The position numbers and the translations under genes are program-made. Shown here piece after piece: positions 33,300 through 45,539 of a stretch of 64,000 bases of DNA. Numbering within the stretch: the stretch's first letter is position 1; every line of letters starts with the position of its first letter. The notes under the pieces were generated by a model. It was not told the origin of the DNA. It saw only the letters and a program-made list of their open reading frames with translations, and made no database searches. The DNA is from Panorpa germanica (lineage: Eukaryota > Arthropoda > Insecta > Mecoptera > Panorpidae), in assembly GCA_963678705.1 (NCBI GenBank), contig OY783218.1:3854152-3918151 (forward strand), read 5' to 3'.

Positions 33300-33815
33300 A
33301 GGGGTCGCCACAGGGCGCTCGAAGAGTTACCAATTAAAAATGCTGTAATTTTGCCAATTTCGATTTATTTATGTAAAATCATTACAAATTTAAAAAAAAG
33401 TTATTGTTCGACGTAGCCTCCTTTACCGCGGGCGCGGATAATAGCATCGAGTCTATCTGAGAAAGGTTCACGCCCTGCACGAATGTGGTCTAATGGTATT
33501 TTGTCCCATTTTCGGCGAAGAGCATTTTTTAAGATGTCTTATATTTCTAGTTGATACTTTGGCTTCCAAAATGGACCATCCATTGGAAAAATCCATTGAG
33601 TTTAGTGGCCATTGTTGTGAAGAAATGAAGCTGGGATCTTTTTCTTGTAAAATACGTTCTTTCACGGGACTTATGAGATAGTATCGAGTCTTGTTGCAAC
33701 GTCTAATAGTTTCTACCGAATTGTTATGTGTCCAAGGTAAACTTTGTTAGGTTATAATCTGCGTCCTGTGTCAGTCCCACGGCGCAAACCACCAATGATG
33801 CGTTTGCTTTCGCAG
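33300..33815 (-). pseudogene. mariner/Tc1-type transposase relic
   Basis: Minus-strand translation yields SSQQWPLNSMDF, then WSILEAKVST and, in the next frame, KWDKIPLDHIRAGREPFSDR followed by LDAIIRARGKGGYVEQ and a stop. This is the C-terminal end of a mariner/Tc1 transposase (the WPPxSPDLxPxD region, WSxLExxV, then the Arg-rich end). At least one frame shift separates the two pieces, and the upstream part has stops. The end near 33301, AGGGGTCGCCACAGGG, may be a terminal repeat. Confidence 0.7.
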
Positions 33816-33822
33816 ATTAATT

Positions 33823-34477
33823 CGTCGATTTTTCAATTGTTGATTGAAATTGATGTTAATAAATATGTATTAGCGTGTCTATTTTATTAAATATCTAAAT
33901 GTTACGGAGATATAGTAATTAAAAATTTGAATTGTAGTTTTAGCGCTAAAGATGTCGGCCATTTGTATGACGTGAAATGCATTGTACGCCAGTTATTTTT
34001 TGATTAGGTCAGTGCTGTAGTAATGTTTTGTAGCTGTTGGTAGTCGAAATAATCAAGTCAAGTTTTATTTTATTTAACCCTGTTACGGCAGGCACAATAT
34101 TGAAATTTGATTGTTCCTTGAAATAGCTATAAATAATATTTGATATTTTGATATATCAATACATATAGCAGAGATGTATGAGCTGTAAGGTTAGTAACCT
34201 GTAAACTTGTCAGAATTCTGTCAAGAAATTACTCTTTTTCGCTCTGTTGTATAAAAGAGATAGTAACTAGCGGTTGTGATGTCACATGCATTTGGAATGT
34301 GTACAACGTTGAATCCCTTTAATAATTAACGGGACAAAATGACTTTTTTAATTGTTAATATCTCTTAACATAGAAGGAGTTATAAAAAAATAATTGAACA
34401 TTTAAGGTTCTAGAAACCCACTTTATCAATATATAGTACACTGTTATAGAAATTAAGATATAGGACACAAGCCTATT
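33823..34477 (+). mobile_element. MITE M1, copy 3 (left end lost)
   Basis: Begins within the element at GTCGATTTTTCAATTG, lacking the first terminal bases, and ends TAGGACACAAGCCTATT. It carries about 90 bp near 34200-34275 not present in the other copies, and lies against the mariner relic. Confidence 0.75.
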
Positions 34478-34549
34478 GTCTTTTGATTTGCACACTATAC
34501 ACCATCGTTTTATTTGTTTAAATATTCCTGAACCGTAAATTTATTACTA

Positions 34550-35255
34550 ACTAGAGGTTACCCTCGTCGCAAGCGACGACTGTATTTTATGTGTGAATTG
34601 AATTTCATTTCAAATTTTAATTCCATTTCTAAATTAAAATATTTAACTCGTTCTATATAAATTTTACATATAACAAATAATTTTTCTTATAAACTGACTA
34701 AAAAAATATATTTTTTTAAAACAAATCTATTCGTTTTTTGACCAACTTTTTTTCAAAATTTGGCATTTTTTTTTTCGATTTGTAAATTAGGTACTAAAGT
34801 TAGCCCTTATATAAAATTTCAACTTTCTAGCCCAATTTTTACACTCGGCAAAAACTGCCCCCGTGCTTCCAAATTAAATTTTTGTAATTTTAAATAATTT
34901 TTTTTTAATAACATATTTCATTATTAAATAATCCAAAATTTGAGTGTTCTCCAAAGTTTCCTACCGGGCCTTCTAATATTCGCAAAACTCCCATTCCAAT
35001 TTTTCTATTTCTAATTTTCAAAAATTTTTAGCATTGAACACCGTAATACACATGCCAAATTTCAACTATCTATCTGTTATGAATTAAATTTTTTTAGTTT
35101 TTCCAAAATTACGGGTTTCCAGGAAAGTCAGGGGAAAATCCGAGGACGCCAAAAGTCTTAGAATTTTTTCTCTACGAAATAGACGATTTTCAAGAAAATG
35201 TCGCGTAAACATATAAACATATAAACTTTCACTTGGAACATTATAATATAGGATT
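34550..35255 (+). mobile_element. Non-coding retroposon-like repeat R1, plus copy
   Basis: Starts CTAGAGGTTACCCTCGTC and ends with a low-complexity tail (CATATAAACATATAAAC, then TTATAATATAGGATTA), a layout seen in short RTE-like non-LTR elements. An inverted copy sits at 40105-40745; shared landmarks include GACTAAAAAAATATA and CGGGTTTCCAGG. No coding frame. Confidence 0.55.
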
Positions 35256-35613
35256 ACGATGAATTTACCTGTACGTTTAGTTGCTTTAGCGATGAATGCC
35301 TGCGATAAATCCCATTACAACTAAATTTGGCGCTCTTTTTGAATTGTTACTGTTAAAACAATGCTAAGCCAGCATTTCCATTAGCAGTGACCGCGTTAGA
35401 CAAGCGTCAACGACAGAAACTAAACAGTGAGTGAGTGAGTGATCTATATTCAGTTCCTTGAATCCGCGTACTCGTTGAATCGTGAACCTTTGAATCTGTG
35501 CAGCCCGTACTAGAAGCGCCTGTTGAAGATTTAGCTCTGCGTAAGCAGTATGTGAGTGCGGGAGACGAGAAAGGCGGCCTTAGGCAGGTCTAGAGCAAAC
35601 ACACGAAGAAATA
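35256..35613 (+). other. 5'UTR and promoter region of the FN3/Ig gene
   Basis: Higher GC than its surroundings, with a (GTGA)n tract near 35428-35442, running into the first coding exon at 35614. No TATA box stands out. The transcription start was not located. Confidence 0.4.
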
Positions 35614-38600
35614 ATGGGCAATACGCCTTTAAAAAGTCAACAAGCAACTAGAAATAACAAAAAAGTGCACTGGAAATCTGCAGGTATTATTTAAAATATA
35701 TACAAATAGTTAAAACATATTCGTTCATAGATGTCTTGTGTCATTTAAATATGAAAATACATTAAATATAGAATATCTAACTCTACGTTCGCTCGTTTTA
35801 AGCTGTCTGGTAGTTTATTTTTGGACATGCCAAGTGAGTATTTGTGCCGTTGTGTTCTATGCATCCATAGGAATTGGTACATGTATTCTTTTAGAGCAGT
35901 GTTCAAATAGGTAATTTGTTATATTTTTATTTTAGTGTAGTATTGAATTTAAATCGCTATTTAATTGTTCGTATGACGAATCTATCACTGCTAAGTCCCG
36001 TAACAATTCATATAACCTATACTTTCAAATCTAACAACTCTTTTTACAAAGAATTCAAATAATAACACATATAATATGTTTAATACATTTTTAAAATTAT
36101 GTTGTATATAATGCATTAGTACATTATTTTTAATTTAATTTCGTTTTAAGGCAACCTATTTCTGTTGCTGAGCTAATTTATCGAGGCTAATTAGAAAGCA
36201 AGTAACCTTGATCATTCCGCATAAGTAGAATACCTTTCTTGTCATTGGCGCGTTATCCTATGTGTAGTTGTACTGGTGAACCGAACCTTCATTTCTATAA
36301 AATGGGCTTGTGTCCTATGTCTTAATTTCTACAAAAGTGTACTATATATTGATAAAGTGGATTACTAGAACCTCAAATGTTCAATTATTTTTTAATAACT
36401 CCTTATATGTTAAGAGATATTAACAATTAAAAAAGTCATTTTGTCTCTTTAATTATTAAAGGAATTCAACGTTGTACACATTCCAAGTGCATGTGACAAC
36501 ACAATCCTTGTGTAAGGTTACCAACCTTACAGCTCATAAATCTCTGCTATCTGTATTTATATATCAAAATATCAAATATTATTTACAGCTATTTTAAGGA
36601 ACAATGAAATTTCAATATTATGTCTGCCTTAGCAGGGTTAAATAAAATAAAAACTTATTATTCTTTGACTTGACTTGATTATTCGACTAGCAACAGCTAC
36701 AAAACATTATCACAGCACTGACCTACTCAACAAATAACTGACGTTAAAATGCATTTTATGTCATACAAATATGGCCAACCATTTCTAGCGCTAAAACTAC
36801 AATTCAAACTTTTAATTGCTATATCTCCGTCAACATTTAGATATTTAATAAAATAGACACGCCAACACACATTTATTAACATCAATTTCTATCAACAATT
36901 GAAAAATCGACCACTAAAAAATGAGGACACAAGCCCATTGTACTATACATTGACAAAGTGATATTTGAATACCTCAAATATCCAATTATTGTTTAATTTG
37001 TTGGAATATTAAAGGAGATATTTTAACAAATGAAATAATCCATTTCTAACGGCATGCATAAAGCTGCACAAAGTGTAATAAAACATTTACCAATTTTATT
37101 ATTTTTGTATGTTAGTAACATATTTCTAATAATTGTTTTGGTTTTCCGGGATTTCAATCTTCCATATTTCCCCTAACATAAATTAACCAAACTTTTCAAA
37201 ATATATTTCAAATATAACTATTATACTTAGAGTTCTTTAGTTCTGACCTAAATCTCCCTGTCTTCTTCTTGTTTTCTACCTCTCCGTCTCCTGTGAACCC
37301 TTCCCTTCCCTTCGCATTCCTTTCTTACATGTTCCAAACTTTCCTCTACTCCCGCACACACTCTCCTCCAGACAGTTCCTTTAACTCTTCTGTAAGAAAT
37401 CAATTGTTTCCTTTTGGCAAAATTAATTGCATCGAATCATAATTGCTTTCTGGCGAAGTCAATTGTATCTACTAACAATTGCCTTCTGCAAAGCGTTCCC
37501 TCTCCGCCTTCTTCCTCGCATCAGTCTTATTTTTAATAGTTTATATGTTGCTCGACACAACTAAGTAATATTTAACGTATTATCGTATAATTATGTTATC
37601 TTTCTGCACACTACTGTATAACAGAGATGGCAATAGTTTAGAAGCGTAGAGAGTATACAGCTTTAGAAATTAAAAGAACAAAAATAATTATTTTGTGTGT
37701 TAATATCTTACATAATATTATGACTAATGAAAAAATAATTAGATATTTTTAGGGCTAGTAATAAATTGTTTAATATAGTAAACTTTTCAAAACTGAAATT
37801 GAGGGGTCACCTAATTTAAAGCTGTCTGTGATGGTGAACCTATAAAGATATAACGATTATTTAACATTTCAACATTTCTTAGAATGTTAAAATATGTTTT
37901 AAATTAGTTCTAGAAAAATTACAAAGCACTTCAAAACAGAATACATATAGAAAATTTAGATTTATCATTTAGAAATTTCTGCTAAAGCTTTTTACTTTTG
38001 GCTTTAACTTGTTCCTATAATACTTCAGAACTACCTACTCCACCTGGCAAGCCGCAACTCGTCCCCGGAACTCCCGACACAAAACCCGATTGCGTTACGA
38101 TTCGATGGGACCGACCGAAGAGCGATGGAGGTTCCGCAATTACCGGTTACCTAGTGGAACACCGTCGAACAGGATCTCCACATTGGGTACGAGCTACACC
38201 AATAACTATAACTACCCCGGAACTAACACTTAGCGGATTAGAACCCGGATGGCGTTACCAGTTCCGAGTTACAGCTGAAAATGCCGTCGGTTTATCCGAA
38301 CCGAGTGAGTTATCTGATCCGCTAACAGTTACTCTTCAACGATCAGCAATTAGTGCTCCGAGATTTACAGAAGAGTTAAAAGATACAGTTGCTATAGAAA
38401 ATGAACACGTTGAATTTCTCGTCAACGTCCTTGGAACGCCCATTCCCCAAATCAGTTGGTTTAAAGATGGTTTTGAAATATTTAGCAGTAGACGTATAAG
38501 AATAATTACCGAAAACAATACAAGTGTACTAACAATTCATCAGACATCTTTTAATGATGAAGGAGAAATAAAATGTACAGCCACAAATCGAGCTGGTCAT

Positions 38601-41600
38601 GTTGTAACAAAAGCCCGTTTAAAACTTGAAGCTCCTCCTAGAATTCGTCTTCCAAGACAATATGAAGATGGACTTCTATTTGAGGCAGATGATATTATAA
38701 GATTGAAGATAGCTTTAGCTGGTAGACCTGCTCCTAGTGTAACCTGGTCTCATAACGGTGACACTCTGAAACACGAAGGAAGACATGAAATTATATCCAC
38801 AGATAAAAGCGCGTCCCTAAGAATTAATGCAGCAAAGCGCACAGACAGAGGAGAATACCAATTAAGGGCCGTAAATAAACTAGGGGAGGATATAGCTTCG
38901 TTCTTAGTAACGATAACGGATCGCCCACAACCGCCTGGGAAAGCAGTGGTGACCATGACACTTGGTAAGTCGGTTAGTCTAACGTGGACGGCACCGGATG
39001 ATGATGGCGGTTGCAAGATTGGTAACTACATAGTGGAGTACTATCGTATAGGATGGGACGTGTGGCTCAAAGCATCAACTTGTAGACAACTTAATACAAC
39101 CCTAAGTGATTTAATTGAAGGGTCTGAATACAAATTTAGAGTTAAAGCTGAAAGCCCTTATGGAGTTAGTGACCCAAGTCCTGAATCCGATGTATTATTC
39201 ATACCTGATGTTAAGCGTGGAATAACAGAGCCTGTACGTTCCAAAAATCAAGAAATAGATTTAACTATTCCTCCTGTAGCTCCCCGAAGAAGACACACAC
39301 CAACTTCTATATCTTCTTCGAAAAGTTCACTTGAAGAAGAAAAAATATCCACTAATACTAATCTTAAAATGCAAACCCAAAAATCACCTGTAACTAAAAA
39401 AGCAGACAAAAATACTACAACCACTGCAATCCCAAGTTCAACTCAAAGTAATGAAAATACCGCAATCAAAGAAGCAATTTCCAAAAATGTGTTCGACAGA
39501 TCATCTATTACTCGGGAGCTTTCGTACGGCAGTCCTGATAATATTTATGGAAAAAGAAAAGAACAAGTAATTGATAGGAATGGGACATCCTTAGCTAGAA
39601 AATTACCATATGAAGCTATCTATGGAAAACCAAAAAATGTTGCACCGGAAACTGAAAGAAATTATTCAGTTGCAAAGAAAGAGAAAATCGATACTCAACA
39701 AGAAACTGACAATAAACCAGCACCTAGTCTTCAGAAAGATCTGAAGTTGCCAGCAAAAGAAGAAGAAAGTAACAATCGATCGGGTAGTCCAATGTTAACA
39801 GTTCCTAAAGAGATTCCCGCTGTGGACTCTCAGACCAATATGGGACCAAGAGAAAACGATGAAATGGATATGCATAGTAGTTCGGAATTTATGTTAGTTC
39901 TGTACCCCGAGAAGGACCATAAACCTGAACCAAGTAAGTACAGTAGAAACCTCTCTCTCTCTCTTACCAGGATGCTCTCACATCCGGACAAATAATTAAA
40001 GGAAACCGTTACACATATTAAAACCTATTTATTTGCTAAAATTTAAAAGTTACTAAAATCTTATCTTATATGTTTGTTAGTGAATTTTGTATGGCAGCGC
40101 GAAAACGGCTCCGTCAATGTTTTTGAAAATAGCCTATTTCGTGCAGAAAAAAATTCTAACACTTTTGGCGTCCCCGGATTTTTCCCTGAATTTCCTGGAA
40201 ACCCGTAATTTTGGAAAAACTGGTAAAACAAATGGGCACTTTTTGCTGTATAACTTTGAGTTGGTAAGAGATAGAAAGCTGAAATTTTGCATGTGTATTA
40301 AGGTATTCAATGCTGACATTTCTCAAAAATTAGAAATTCAAAAATTGAAAAAGGGGGGGTTCAAGAAATTCGGTGGCCCGGTAGGGAACTTTGAAGAAAG
40401 TTCATATTCTGGATTCTGGATGTATATTATTAATAAAAAAAAATTCAAAATTTTATTTGAGGGTACGGGGGCAGTATTTGCCGAGAGTAAAAATTGTGCT
40501 AGAAAGTTGAAATTTTGTATATATGCCAACCTTGGTAACTTATTTACCAATCGAAAAAAAAAATCCCAAATTTTGAAAAAAAATTGGTCAAATAATGCAT
40601 AAATTGAAAATATTTTTTATTTTGATAAAAAGATATATTTTTTTAGTCAATTTATATGTGTGAATGTATATGTGTGCGAGTTTATTTATTATTTCAATTT
40701 AAAAATAGAGTTAAATATGAAATGTAATTACGAATTATTTTATTGGATTCAAATCATACACGCAAAAAAGACGGGGGTAAATTCTAGTATATTTAAATTT
40801 TACAAGTAAAATTTTACTGTAATCTATGTTATCTTCAAGATTGAACTTTTTTGCTAAATTATTTTTTGAAAATCTAGCGAAACGTCATTCTGTTGGCTTC
40901 GAAATGGACATTGCACCACCTCCACCGTTATCACTATCTGCTCCAGATCTAGGAAGTGATCCAATAATGCCGACAATTCGCGCATCAGTTAGTTCTACTG
41001 AATTACTGTATGAACGGGCAATGGCAAGGTTCTATCACGCTGTTGCTCTTGAGGAATCCGAAAAAGCACGAAATCGAAGACAAAGCATTGAGAATCGATC
41101 AGCAGATCCATTACCTCGGATTAGAATTAACTCGCTTGGGGAAGATGACATCAGCAATCAATTGCAAAGGAATAATTCAATTGTGGTAAGCCCTTTCAAG
41201 TCTTAAAATAAAATCATGAAATCAAAATTCAAATAAGATAATATAGATGTTTTATATCAGCAATGAGCAACCTTCTTTAGACTACAAATTTAAAAATGTT
41301 GCGTGATAGACCGGGCGCTAGAGGTAAGTGAGCATGCAAAATGTGAGGACCGAATTCCACCAATGGATTTAAGTTAAGAAAAGGTCAAAAATTAATAATG
41401 CGGATCTTGCCGTTCAAATATTTGGTCTATTTTTTTTTTACCCCTCTACTCTTATTTGTAAAGGAAATGTATTGAGTACAATCTATAACATCATTTTAAT
41501 GATTATTTCAGTAATAATTTATACATTTTTCTAATGGTGAAAGTGAGGATGGATGGTTAAATGAAAAAAATAAAATAAAAATAAAAGTAATACAATCTTT

Positions 41601-44600
41601 TTTATTAATAAAAGAGATTATATATATATACTAGCTGTCCCGGCCACGCGTTGCTGTGACTAACGTTTTTGTCATATTACATTACATAGCGCCATCTATT
41701 GAATATTTACTCAATCTAGTCAACAGAATATTTACTCAATCTAGTCAACAGATGTCGCCATCATCGTCGCCCGATGTCATCGTTTGGAGCTAACAGATAA
41801 TTAATAGACAAATAATTTGCAATAAGATAATATTACAATCATAAATTGAGATGTAAGCTATCCTATCTTTCAAGTTGGATCAAACTGCACACGGTGTACA
41901 AATTTGATTAAAATCGGTTAAGTAGTTTAGGAGTCCATCGCGGACAAACATGTGACACGTAATTTATATATATTAAGATATATTAAGATATATTAATAAA
42001 AAAGATTATATATTCACATCTCCTCGGAGAGCGGATGTGAAGGGACGGGAAGGGACCATCACAGCTGGTGGCAAGATGTGTTTTGTTATTATTTGGGGTC
42101 TCAGGTATAAGAATCCGACTATAGTTGCCGGTCCTCACATTTTGCATACTCAACTACCTATAGCGCCTGCACTATGAGCCAAGTATGAAAATATGAATAC
42201 TAGATGATAAGCACAAACTACTATCTCTTTATTGCTCTTTATTAATAAAATCAAGACAATAATACCGTACAAAAAATAACACAAATAAAACATATAATAA
42301 AAATGCTATAAACAGCAAAAGCGTATTATGAAAAAAATAAAAATATAGTTTTCAAAATTCAAAATAAGACTTTGACGGGTCGTACGAAAAAGTGAGTTGA
42401 GCCGCGCGTTGCTCACCCTTGTTTAGACCCACGGTTGTTTAGCTAATATTACTCGCTTTAAGTGAAGATCCTAATTAGTTTAAACCTTTTTTTAATTTAA
42501 TTATAGGTTGTTTTAAAATTATGTAATTAAATGGAATTTTTGTCAGAATTAAACTTAGGCAAATTACATAGTAGACAACTGCGGTCTTCAAAAGTTTCAC
42601 TCACTAAATACAAAATATAAATATTACATAAAATAATGGTAAATTTTGCATTAAATCCATATTAAAAATCTGTATTGTTACCATAACAAATTTAATATAG
42701 AAATAAAACTTAAATTTTCAATAATATTTTTTTAGTAAAAGTTAAAATTGTGTTTATCGGGAAAGAATATTATCCAGGTAACATATAATGGGCTTGTGTC
42801 CTATGTCTTAATTTCTATAAAAGTGTACTATATATTGATAAAGTGGGTTACTAGAACCTCAAATGTTCAATTATTTTTTAATAACTCCTTATATGTTAGG
42901 AGATATTAACCATTAAAAAAGTCATTTTGTCTCTTTAATTATTAAAGGGATTCAACGTTGTACAAAGTCCAAATGCATGTGACATCACAATCCTTGTGTA
43001 AGGTTACCAACCTTACAGCTCATAAATCTCTGCTATATGTATTTACCTATCAAAATGTCAAATATTATTTACAGTTATTTCAAGGAACAATAAAATTTCA
43101 ATATTATGTCTGCCTTAACAGGGTTAAATAAAATAAAAACTTATTATTCTTTGACTTGACTGGATTGTTTGAGTACCAACAGCTACAAAACATTACCACA
43201 ACACTGACCTACTCAACAAATAACTGACGTTAAAATGCATTTCATGTCATAAAAATATGGGCGACCATTTCTAGCGCTAAAACTACAATTCAAATTTTTA
43301 ATTGCTATATCTCCGTCAATATTTAGATATTTAATAAAATAGACACGCCAATACATATTTATTAACATCAATTTCAATCAACAATTGAAAAATCGACCAC
43401 TAAAAAATGAGGACACAAGCCCATTATCTAAACATGACGCATTACTCCGCATAATTTACAACAGCCCAGATATTTACATTCAGTTCTATTTAGTGCATTG
43501 TTATAATAAGCATAATTTAATTTTAGCGACGTCGTTTGTCTGGTGGTCCAGGACAGCAGCAGATACTAATGCATCAGAAACGTCTAAGTTTACGAAATTC
43601 CACGGACGGAATTGATAAACTAGCTCTAACGCAACTAACAAAAGAAGGGAAGCATTCTATTGAACAATTAAATGAAACATCTAATGAAAATGCTTCTAAC
43701 GTAGAGAAAAGTAGCTACAACAAGAACAGAAATTCTGGAGAATTTAATGAAGTAACAGAGAAGATTTTAAAAGCAAATATTACAAGAAAAGATTCTGTAG
43801 AAGAAGATTATAGCGATAGTACAGCATCATCAGATGGAGAATCACAAGATGAAAGATTCAGAATGTTATTTAAAACAAAACACACAATGAATGACGAAGA
43901 AGATACGACATATCATCCGAGATCCATGCAACCTAGAAATATACCACCACAACAAATGGTACAAAAAGAACAAGACCAAGCAGCTGAAGTTCTAACCAAG
44001 CCAGCTCCTCTTCCGGATCCTGATTATGTACCTAAACCAATTTTAAAAAGGCGAGACCAAGATATGAATGTTACATCCGAAACAAAGTCAAAGTCTTCCG
44101 CCCCTGCTAAGCCTGAACGTAAAAGTCTTAAATCAGACGAAAAAGAAGCAACTCAAGAATTAAAGTCAGAGCATAGCAAAGTAAATCCAATTGAGCAGCC
44201 TATTGCGAATCAACTAACTATCAGCGCAGCAGAAATAGCTCGCAAGAGAAGGCTGGAAAATAGACAAAGTTCTCTAGAAGAATGTCAAGTTGCTATTGAT
44301 TTTTATGGAGATATTGTAAAAGAATTTGGAGTACCAACAAAATCTCCAGTTAAGTTATATTTAAATACAGAAGAATTAAAAGCAGCCGCTGAATTAGCAG
44401 AAAAGAAAAATAAAACTGATTCCAAAACAGCAAAACAAAAAGAACCAAAATATTTAGAAACAAATACACGTCAAGGTGCAAGCTCTAAAATACGAAGCAG
44501 TTCTAAAGTTAGAAATACAGAAACAAATAATGTAAGTGATGTAAAGGGAAATCCCCGAGTAAGAACTCCATCAAAGACTAGACCAAGAAGTGATTCAAAT

Positions 44601-45323
44601 TCACCAACAAGAAATATTAGACCAAGTACCACACAAGTTGAAAACGAAAGAATAAGAAATGTGTCTAAAAGTAGATTAAGAAGTGAATCAAAATCACCTG
44701 TAAGAAAATCTGGAAAACAGTCCGTTATCAAAACAAAAGAAGCCAATCAAAATATTCCACGTGGCGCTAGAAGAAGTGAATCTAAATCCCCAACCAGAAC
44801 ATCCTTAAGAGAATCAAATATAGGTAATTCTAGGGGAAGATTAAGAAATGAGTCAAAGTCGCCTACGAGGAAATTCGTAAAACAAGAACCATCAAGAAAT
44901 GTTTCAAGGAGTAGGTTAAGGAGTGAATCAAAGTCTCCCTCAAGAAAGGGAAAGTATAAATTGGAGCAGGACAACATGCGAAATATTAAAAGAAGCGTAT
45001 CGCGAGATTCCGAAATCGTCACTCCTAAAGTGATAAGAAAACCTATGAGACAAGAAGCTGTGAGGCAATATGTAAGACCCAGCTTGTCTCCACAGGATAG
45101 CAGGAGTACAGAAGAGTTGACTGCAGTTGCTGATCAAAATGTGCGATCTGCCATAAGTTATCTCACGGATCTAGCTATGTTCGCTGTAGCTGTTTGGATA
45201 TATTTCTTTAAAGATGAGAGATTAGCAGTGCCAATTTTGGTATTAATGTTGTACAGACAACTTCATGACGCCATTATGAAAAGAATTCCTAAATGGATGA
45301 AGTTTACGAAGAAGAAGGAGTAA
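35614..45323 (+). CDS. FN3-Ig-Ig-FN3 protein with N-myristoylation start and C-terminal membrane anchor
   Basis: Four exons join in phase: 35614-35683, 38029-39933, 40878-41185 and 43527-45323, giving 1359 aa. Exon 1 encodes MGNTPLKSQQ, a predicted myristoylation start. FN3 (about 25-125), Ig (about 130-215), Ig (about 220-310) and FN3 (about 315-410) follow, with PPGKP, SWFKDG, GEYQLRAVN and SEYKFRV landmarks of twitchin/titin-type modules. The long remainder is polar and low-complexity, and includes five SESKSP-type Arg/Ser repeats (nt 44575-44950). Near the end are two hydrophobic segments (DLAMFAVAVWIYFF and LAVPILVLMLY) and a basic tail ending KKKE, which fits the KKXX retrieval signal. 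By inference it is a muscle protein tethering myofilaments to the sarcoplasmic reticulum or another inner membrane. AATAAA lies 8 bases after the stop. I do not assign a gene name. All three introns contain transposable elements. Confidence 0.9.
36301..36939 (-). mobile_element. MITE M1, copy 4
   Basis: Complete ends AATGGGCTTGTGTCCT and AGGACACAAGCCCATT, reversed relative to copies 1-3. It lies in intron 1 of the FN3/Ig gene. Close to copy 5 in sequence. Confidence 0.85.
37240..37410 (-). mobile_element. LINE 3' fragment, minus
   Basis: Minus-strand translation contains VCAGVEESLEHVRKEC followed by a basic run, the zinc-binding tail seen in the LINE at 22.9 kb (CGAEDETLEHIKFEC). It is a short truncated piece in intron 1 of the FN3/Ig gene. 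Confidence 0.6.
40105..40745 (-). mobile_element. Non-coding retroposon-like repeat R1, minus copy
   Basis: Reverse complement of much of 34550-35255 (for example CCTGGAAACCCGTAATTTTG and TATATTTTTTTAGTC). It fills most of intron 2 of the FN3/Ig gene. The 171-codon frame at 40087-40602 runs through it on the opposite strand and is not considered a gene. Confidence 0.6.
41261..42421. mobile_element. hAT-like non-autonomous element with 40-bp internal inverted repeat
   Basis: The outer ends CAATGAGCAACC and GTTGCTCACCCTTG are roughly inverse. Inside, 41311-41350 (GGGCGCTAGAGGTAAGTGAG, then CATGCAAAATGTGAGGACCG) is matched inversely at 42128-42171. Non-coding. It lies in intron 3 of the FN3/Ig gene. 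The outer boundaries are uncertain; the inner repeat is clear. Confidence 0.5.
41626..41990 (+). mobile_element. Short non-LTR retroposon nested in the hAT-like element
   Basis: Starts near CTAGCTGTCCCGGCCACGCG and ends with GTTTAGGAGTCCATCGCGGA, ACAAACATG and an AT-rich tail, an arrangement common in RTE/CR1-type short elements of arthropods. About 23 bases, TATTAATAAAAGAGATTATA and so on, lie at 41603-41625 and recur with one change at 41991-42013. This is a convincing target-site duplication. Confidence 0.7.
42787..43425 (-). mobile_element. MITE M1, copy 5
   Basis: Complete ends AATGGGCTTGTGTCCT and AGGACACAAGCCCATT, same orientation as copy 4 and very similar to it. It ends 101 bp before the last exon of the FN3/Ig gene. 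Confidence 0.85.
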
Positions 45324-45330
45324 ATATGTT

Positions 45331-45336
45331 AATAAA
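45331..45336 (+). terminator. Poly(A) signal of the FN3/Ig gene
   Basis: AATAAA eight bases after the TAA, implying a very short 3'UTR unless a later signal is used. Confidence 0.5.
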
Positions 45337-45539
45337 TTATTATACTAAAGATACAGGCAGCAAATGCAAAGGCAATACTTGGATATTATAAATTAGCGTC
45401 ATCCTCGCAATAGTTTATAATAAAATCATTTGGGAAGTAAACAGTACTATCAAAATACTGTTAAACAATTGATCGGTACTAAGATTTTGATCGGGAACTA
45501 ATAACCTTTGAATAACGACATATTAAGTTGCACTCTAAA

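Noticed and set aside
40087-40602. 171-codon plus-strand frame
   Set aside because: Lies inside repeat R1 in antisense, within an intron of the FN3/Ig gene; the other R1 copy has no matching long frame.
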